Of a DNA stretch of 23,039 nucleotides, positions 19,810 through 23,039 are shown piece after piece. Both the position numbers and the translations under genes were made by a program. Under the pieces are notes generated by a model that did no database searches, was not told the origin of the DNA, and saw only the letters and a list, made by a program, of their open reading frames with translations. The DNA lies in the NCBI GenBank assembly GCA_943354455.1, contig CALRCB010000004.1:1-23039 (forward strand), read 5' to 3'. The DNA is from Candidatus Staskawiczbacteria bacterium (GTDB lineage Bacteria > Patescibacteriota > Minisyncoccia > Minisyncoccales > Staskawiczbacteraceae). Numbering within the stretch: the first letter of the stretch is position 1; every line of letters starts with the position of its first letter.

Positions 19810-21726
19810 ATGTCAAAAATATTAGGAATTGATTTGGGAACTACAAATAGCGCGATGGCCGTGGTGATTAATGGTGAACCGCAGATTATTGAAAACAAAG
19901 AGGGGGCCAGAACCACTCCTTCTATTATAGCTATGTCTAAAAGCGGTGAACGAGTGGTGGGAGTATTGGCCAAACGCCAAGCTATTACCAACCACGAAAA
20001 CACCATTTTTTCCGTTAAGCGGTTAATTGGCCGGAAGTTTTCGGACAAAGAAGTGCAACGCGATAAAAAGAATTTGCCGTATGAAATTAAAGAATCAGCC
20101 GATGGTGGAGTTGATGTAAAAATGGGTGATAAGTGGTTAAACCCTGCTGAAATTTCAGCGATGATTTTGCAAAAATTGAAAGCAGACGCCGAAGCAAAAT
20201 TAGGTGAAACGATTACTGAAGCGATTATTACGGTGCCAGCTTATTTTGATGACGCCCAAAGAAAAGCCACTAAGGTAGCTGGAGAAGTGGCCGGGTTTGA
20301 TGTAAAGCGGGTGATTAACGAACCAACTGCGGCCGCTTTGGCTTATGGCTTAAACAAAAAGAAAGATGAGAAAATTATTGTGTACGATTTTGGTGGTGGA
20401 ACCTTTGATATTTCTATTTTAGATGTGGGTGCTGATACTATTGAAGTGAAAGCCACCGGTGGAGATACCCATTTGGGCGGAGATGATTTTGACCAAAAAT
20501 TAATGGATTGGATTGTGGAACAATTTAAAAAAGAACAGGGCATTGATTTGGCAAAAGATAATTTGGCGTTGCAAAGAATTAAAGAGGCTTCAGAAAAAGC
20601 GAAGATTGAATTGTCTAGCTCACTGGAAACGGAAATTAACTTGCCGTTTATTACTTCTGGAAGCGATGGGCCAAAGCACTTGTTGATGAAATTATCTCGT
20701 AGTCAGTTTGAGCAAATGGTGGGTGATTACATTGATAAATCAATTGATTTGGTAAAACAAACGTTGAAAGAAGCGGGATTAGAAGCCAATCAAATTAATG
20801 AAGTGGTGATGGTTGGGGGACAAACCCGCATGCCGAAAATTATTGCTGAAGTGAAAGCCTTGTTTGGCAAAGAACCAAATAAAGAAGTAAACCCTGATGA
20901 AGTGGTGGCAATTGGAGCGGCCGTGCAGGGGGGAATTATGCAGGGAAATGTGAAAGATGTACTTTTGTTAGACGTTACCCCATTAAGCCTGGGCATTGAA
21001 ACCATGGGTGGAGTAAGCACGGTGTTAATTTCAAAAAATACCACCGTGCCAACCGCTAAAACGCAGGTATTTTCAACGGCCGCTGACAGCCAGCCATCAG
21101 TTGAAATTCATGTACTGCAAGGAGAACGCCCAATGGCGCAAGATAATAAAACATTGGGCCGGTTTATGTTGGATGGAATTCCACCGGCTCCGCGAGGCAC
21201 TCCACAAATTGAAGTGGCTTTTGATATTGATGCCAACGGAATTTTAAATGTTTCGGCAAAAGATAAAGCAACTAATAAAACCCAATCAATTAAAATTGAA
21301 GGATCAAGCGGACTTTCAAAAGAAGAAGTGGAAAAAATGAAACAGGATGCAGAATTGCATGCCACTGAAGATAAAAAGAAACAAGAAAGCATTGAGACAA
21401 AAAATTTGGCCGATTCAGTAGTTTATACTGCGGAAAAAACCTTGGCTGATAATAAAGACAAGGTTGCTGAAGATGCCAAAAAAGATGCGGAGGCTAAAAT
21501 TACCGCCTTAAAAGATGCGCAAAAAACTGACAACATTGAAGACATAAAAACCAAGACAAAAGAATTGTCTGACCTTATGCAGAAAATTGGCGCAGAACTT
21601 TACAAGGCCGATCCTAAAGCTGGTCCGCAAGCTACACCGCCAACTCCCGAAAACGAAATAAATCCGGAAAGTGAAGACGAAAAGAAACCGGAGGCAGAGG
21701 AGGGTGAGGTAAAAGAAAAAGAATAA
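19810..21726 (+). CDS. dnaK: Chaperone DnaK (Hsp70)
   Basis: 638 aa, normal length. The ATPase domain begins ILGIDLGTTNSAMAVV and contains IITVPAYFDDAQRKAT, VYDFGGGTFDISILDVG and VVMVGGQTRMPKI; the substrate domain contains LLLDVTPLSLGIETMGGV and LQGERPMAQDNKTLGRF. It ends in a Pro/Glu-rich acidic tail. It works with GrpE and DnaJ from the same operon; dnaJ starts 3 nt after its stop. Confidence 0.97.
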   Translation: MSKILGIDLGTTNSAMAVVINGEPQIIENKEGARTTPSIIAMSKSGERVVGVLAKRQAITNHENTIFSVKRLIGRKFSDKEVQRDKKNLPYEIKESADGGVDVKMGDKWLNPAEISAMILQKLKADAEAKLGETITEAIITVPAYFDDAQRKATKVAGEVAGFDVKRVINEPTAAALAYGLNKKKDEKIIVYDFGGGTFDISILDVGADTIEVKATGGDTHLGGDDFDQKLMDWIVEQFKKEQGIDLAKDNLALQRIKEASEKAKIELSSSLETEINLPFITSGSDGPKHLLMKLSRSQFEQMVGDYIDKSIDLVKQTLKEAGLEANQINEVVMVGGQTRMPKIIAEVKALFGKEPNKEVNPDEVVAIGAAVQGGIMQGNVKDVLLLDVTPLSLGIETMGGVSTVLISKNTTVPTAKTQVFSTAADSQPSVEIHVLQGERPMAQDNKTLGRFMLDGIPPAPRGTPQIEVAFDIDANGILNVSAKDKATNKTQSIKIEGSSGLSKEEVEKMKQDAELHATEDKKKQESIETKNLADSVVYTAEKTLADNKDKVAEDAKKDAEAKITALKDAQKTDNIEDIKTKTKELSDLMQKIGAELYKADPKAGPQATPPTPENEINPESEDEKKPEAEEGEVKEKE

Positions 21727-21729
21727 AAA

Positions 21730-22812
21730 ATGGATTACTACGAAATATTGGGGGTCACAAAAAATGCCTCTCAAGAAGAAGTAAAAAAAGCTTTCCACAA
21801 GTTAGCTCATAAATATCACCCGGACAAAGGGGGGGATGAAAAAAAGTTTAAAGAAATAAACGAAGCTTATCAGGTTCTTTCCGATGCAACAAAACGTCAA
21901 CAGTACGATCAATTTGGCAAAGGGTTTGACCAAATGGGTGGAGGTGGCGCGCAGGATTTTAACTGGGCATGGCAAAACCAAAGCCAGGGCCAGGGCATGG
22001 ACGCTGAAGATTTAAGTGATATTTTTGAAAACTTTTTTTCTTTTGGCGGTGGTGGACGGCGTGCGTCAAAAAAGGATATTAAAAAGGGGAAAGATATTCA
22101 GGTTGATATTGAAATAAATTTAGAAGATACTTTGCAACAAACCACCAAAACGATTAATTTAGAAAAGTTAATTACTTGCCACCGGTGCGAAGGAAAGGGA
22201 GCAGAGCCGGGAACTAAAATTCACGAATGTGTTATGTGTCGGGGCCAAGGCCAAGTGCAACAGGTCAAAAGAACCATTTTGGGAAGTTACACTACATTTA
22301 CCACGTGCCCCGAATGTAAGGGGGAAGGAACTAAACCTGAAAAACCTTGTAACGTGTGCCGGGGAGAAGGCAGAACAAAAGGGCGCGAAGAAATTCAAAT
22401 TAATATTCCGGCAGGAATTGATAGCAATCAAGTAATAAAAATGGACGGCAAGGCCGATGCTGGCAAGAAAAATGGCCGGGCGGGGGATTTGTATGTCAGG
22501 GTTTTGGTAAAACGCCACCCGGTGTTTGTGCGCAAGGAAGACGATTTGTATATTTCAAAAACCATTGGATTTTCGCAAGCAGTGTTGGGAGATGAAATTG
22601 AAATTCCAACACTGGAAGGGAAAAATATGTTGCTGACCATTCCGCAGGGAACCGAATCAGGAAAAGTGTTGAGAATTTCCGGAAAGGGGATTGCGCATTT
22701 TAACGGATATGGAAATGGAAATTTGTATGTTGAATTAATTATTGACACGCCACGTAAGATTTCTAAAGAACAAAGAAAGGTTCTTGACCAACTGAAGAAT
22801 TTAGGGCTATAA
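21730..22812 (+). CDS. dnaJ: Chaperone DnaJ (Hsp40, type A)
   Basis: 360 aa. The J domain has the DnaK-activating HPD at 30-32; a Gly-rich linker (about 62-110) follows; four zinc-binding CxxCxGxG repeats lie at 150-157, 167-174, 193-200 and 207-214; the C-terminal substrate domains complete it. It stimulates DnaK ATPase and delivers substrates. The 3' end of the gene carries the promoter of the following tRNA gene. Confidence 0.97.
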   Translation: MDYYEILGVTKNASQEEVKKAFHKLAHKYHPDKGGDEKKFKEINEAYQVLSDATKRQQYDQFGKGFDQMGGGGAQDFNWAWQNQSQGQGMDAEDLSDIFENFFSFGGGGRRASKKDIKKGKDIQVDIEINLEDTLQQTTKTINLEKLITCHRCEGKGAEPGTKIHECVMCRGQGQVQQVKRTILGSYTTFTTCPECKGEGTKPEKPCNVCRGEGRTKGREEIQINIPAGIDSNQVIKMDGKADAGKKNGRAGDLYVRVLVKRHPVFVRKEDDLYISKTIGFSQAVLGDEIEIPTLEGKNMLLTIPQGTESGKVLRISGKGIAHFNGYGNGNLYVELIIDTPRKISKEQRKVLDQLKNLGL

Positions 22813-22813
22813 T
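22784..22813 (+). promoter_or_regulatory. tRNA-Lys promoter inside the end of dnaJ
   Basis: TTGACC (22784-22789) in dnaJ codons, 18 nt, and consensus TATAAT (22808-22813) overlapping the dnaJ stop codon. The tRNA begins 8 nt after the -10. Confidence 0.7.
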
Positions 22814-22821
22814 AGTCCTAT

Positions 22822-22893
22822 GCTCCTATAGCTCAACGGTAGAGCAGTTGCCTTTTAAGCAATTGGTTCCAGGTTCGAATCCTGGTGGGAGCA
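22822..22893 (+). tRNA. tRNA-Lys (anticodon TTT)
   Basis: 72 nt with a full cloverleaf: acceptor GCTCCTA with TGGGAGC (one G-T pair), D-arm AGCTCAACGGTAGAGC, anticodon arm with loop CTTTTAA (anticodon TTT), and T-arm around GTTCGAATC. The discriminator is A22893; CCA is not encoded, so it must be added after transcription. Confidence 0.97.
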
Positions 22894-22899
22894 CATCTA

Positions 22900-22928
22900 T
22901 TGACATCATTCCATAATTTTGGTATGAT
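22900..22928 (+). promoter_or_regulatory. Promoter of the gene at 22974, overlapping a terminator
   Basis: Consensus TTGACA (22900-22905), 17 nt and TATGAT (22923-22928). It overlaps the tRNA terminator hairpin. The leader is about 40 nt with a strong SD. Confidence 0.75.
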
Positions 22929-22934
22929 GTTTTT
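22903..22934 (+). terminator. Terminator of tRNA-Lys
   Basis: ACATCATTCC (22903-22912) pairs with GGTATGATGT (22921-22930) with one mismatch, followed by T's. Confidence 0.7.
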
Positions 22935-22973
22935 AGTTACATAAACTGACAACTTAACCCCAGGAGGTGATAC

Positions 22974-23039
22974 ATGTCGGTTCAACAGCTCATTGACGAA
23001 GCAAAATGCCAGGTGAAGGACATCGTTTCTTCTTGCAAG
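22974..23039 (+). CDS. Start of an unidentified gene, cut by the window end
   Basis: ATG 22974 follows a near-perfect SD (AGGAGGTG) and a promoter; 22 codons are visible, beginning MSVQQLIDEAKCQVKDIV, an amphipathic helical start. Too little is present to name a function. The SD and the G/C-richer codons differ from the leaderless, AT-rich neighbours. Confidence 0.7.
   Translation, partial: MSVQQLIDEAKCQVKDIVSSCK

Noticed and set aside
541..22812. Alternative genetic code with TGA as Gly or Trp
   Set aside because: All recognised genes are full length under the standard bacterial code without in-frame TGA; only its absence as a stop is notable.

Overview
The window looks like part of a small, AT-rich bacterial genome of the Patescibacteria (CPR) type. 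This is inferred from gene style and not from a database search: several proteins are short for their families (ATP synthase delta 122 aa and epsilon 79 aa, HrcA 166 aa), genes are tightly packed, most lack a Shine-Dalgarno (SD) sequence, and many promoters sit so close to the ATG that the mRNA should be leaderless. I counted stop codons for 28 reading frames: 22 TAA, 6 TAG, no TGA.

Layout. 1-225 is a palindrome-rich repeat element with a tRNA-like fragment and two copies of GGAGCTTAGTATCRG. 201-461 (-) is a probable serine-recombinase C-terminal remnant. 541-2895 holds two ATP-grasp ligase genes; the second has its N-terminus in another frame. 2953-3459 is a C39-like cysteine peptidase, followed at 3526 by a third copy of the repeat. 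3649-4888 is a membrane protein with two-fold internal similarity overlapping a PD-(D/E)XK nuclease-like gene. 4897-5912 is a disulfide-bond pair (thioredoxin-fold protein and BdbC/DsbB). 5913-6206 holds a terminator, eroded ORFs and the atp promoter.

6216-12637 is the F1Fo ATP synthase in order a, c, b, delta, alpha, then gamma, beta, epsilon. A small unrecognised gene in the opposite orientation, with its own promoter and terminator, lies between alpha and gamma. 12685-12888 is a promoter, structured sequence and terminator with no gene: a candidate small RNA. Next come a DEAD-box helicase, a membrane-anchored FKBP prolyl isomerase, a STAS-domain protein and TypA/BipA GTPase. 17288-17466 is an unusual inverted-repeat structure before a small membrane protein followed by msrA and msrB. 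18763-22812 is the heat-shock operon hrcA-grpE-dnaK-dnaJ behind a degenerate CIRCE operator, followed by tRNA-Lys(TTT) and the start of an SD-led gene cut by the window end.

Most of the recognised genes serve energy conversion (ATP synthase), protein folding and quality control (HrcA regulon, FKBP, disulfide pair, methionine sulfoxide reductases), and RNA or translation stress (DEAD-box helicase, TypA). The least ordinary parts are the repeat-bracketed ATP-grasp segment at the left end, the candidate small RNA at 12719-12888, the inverted gene in the atp cluster, and the recurring promoter architecture.
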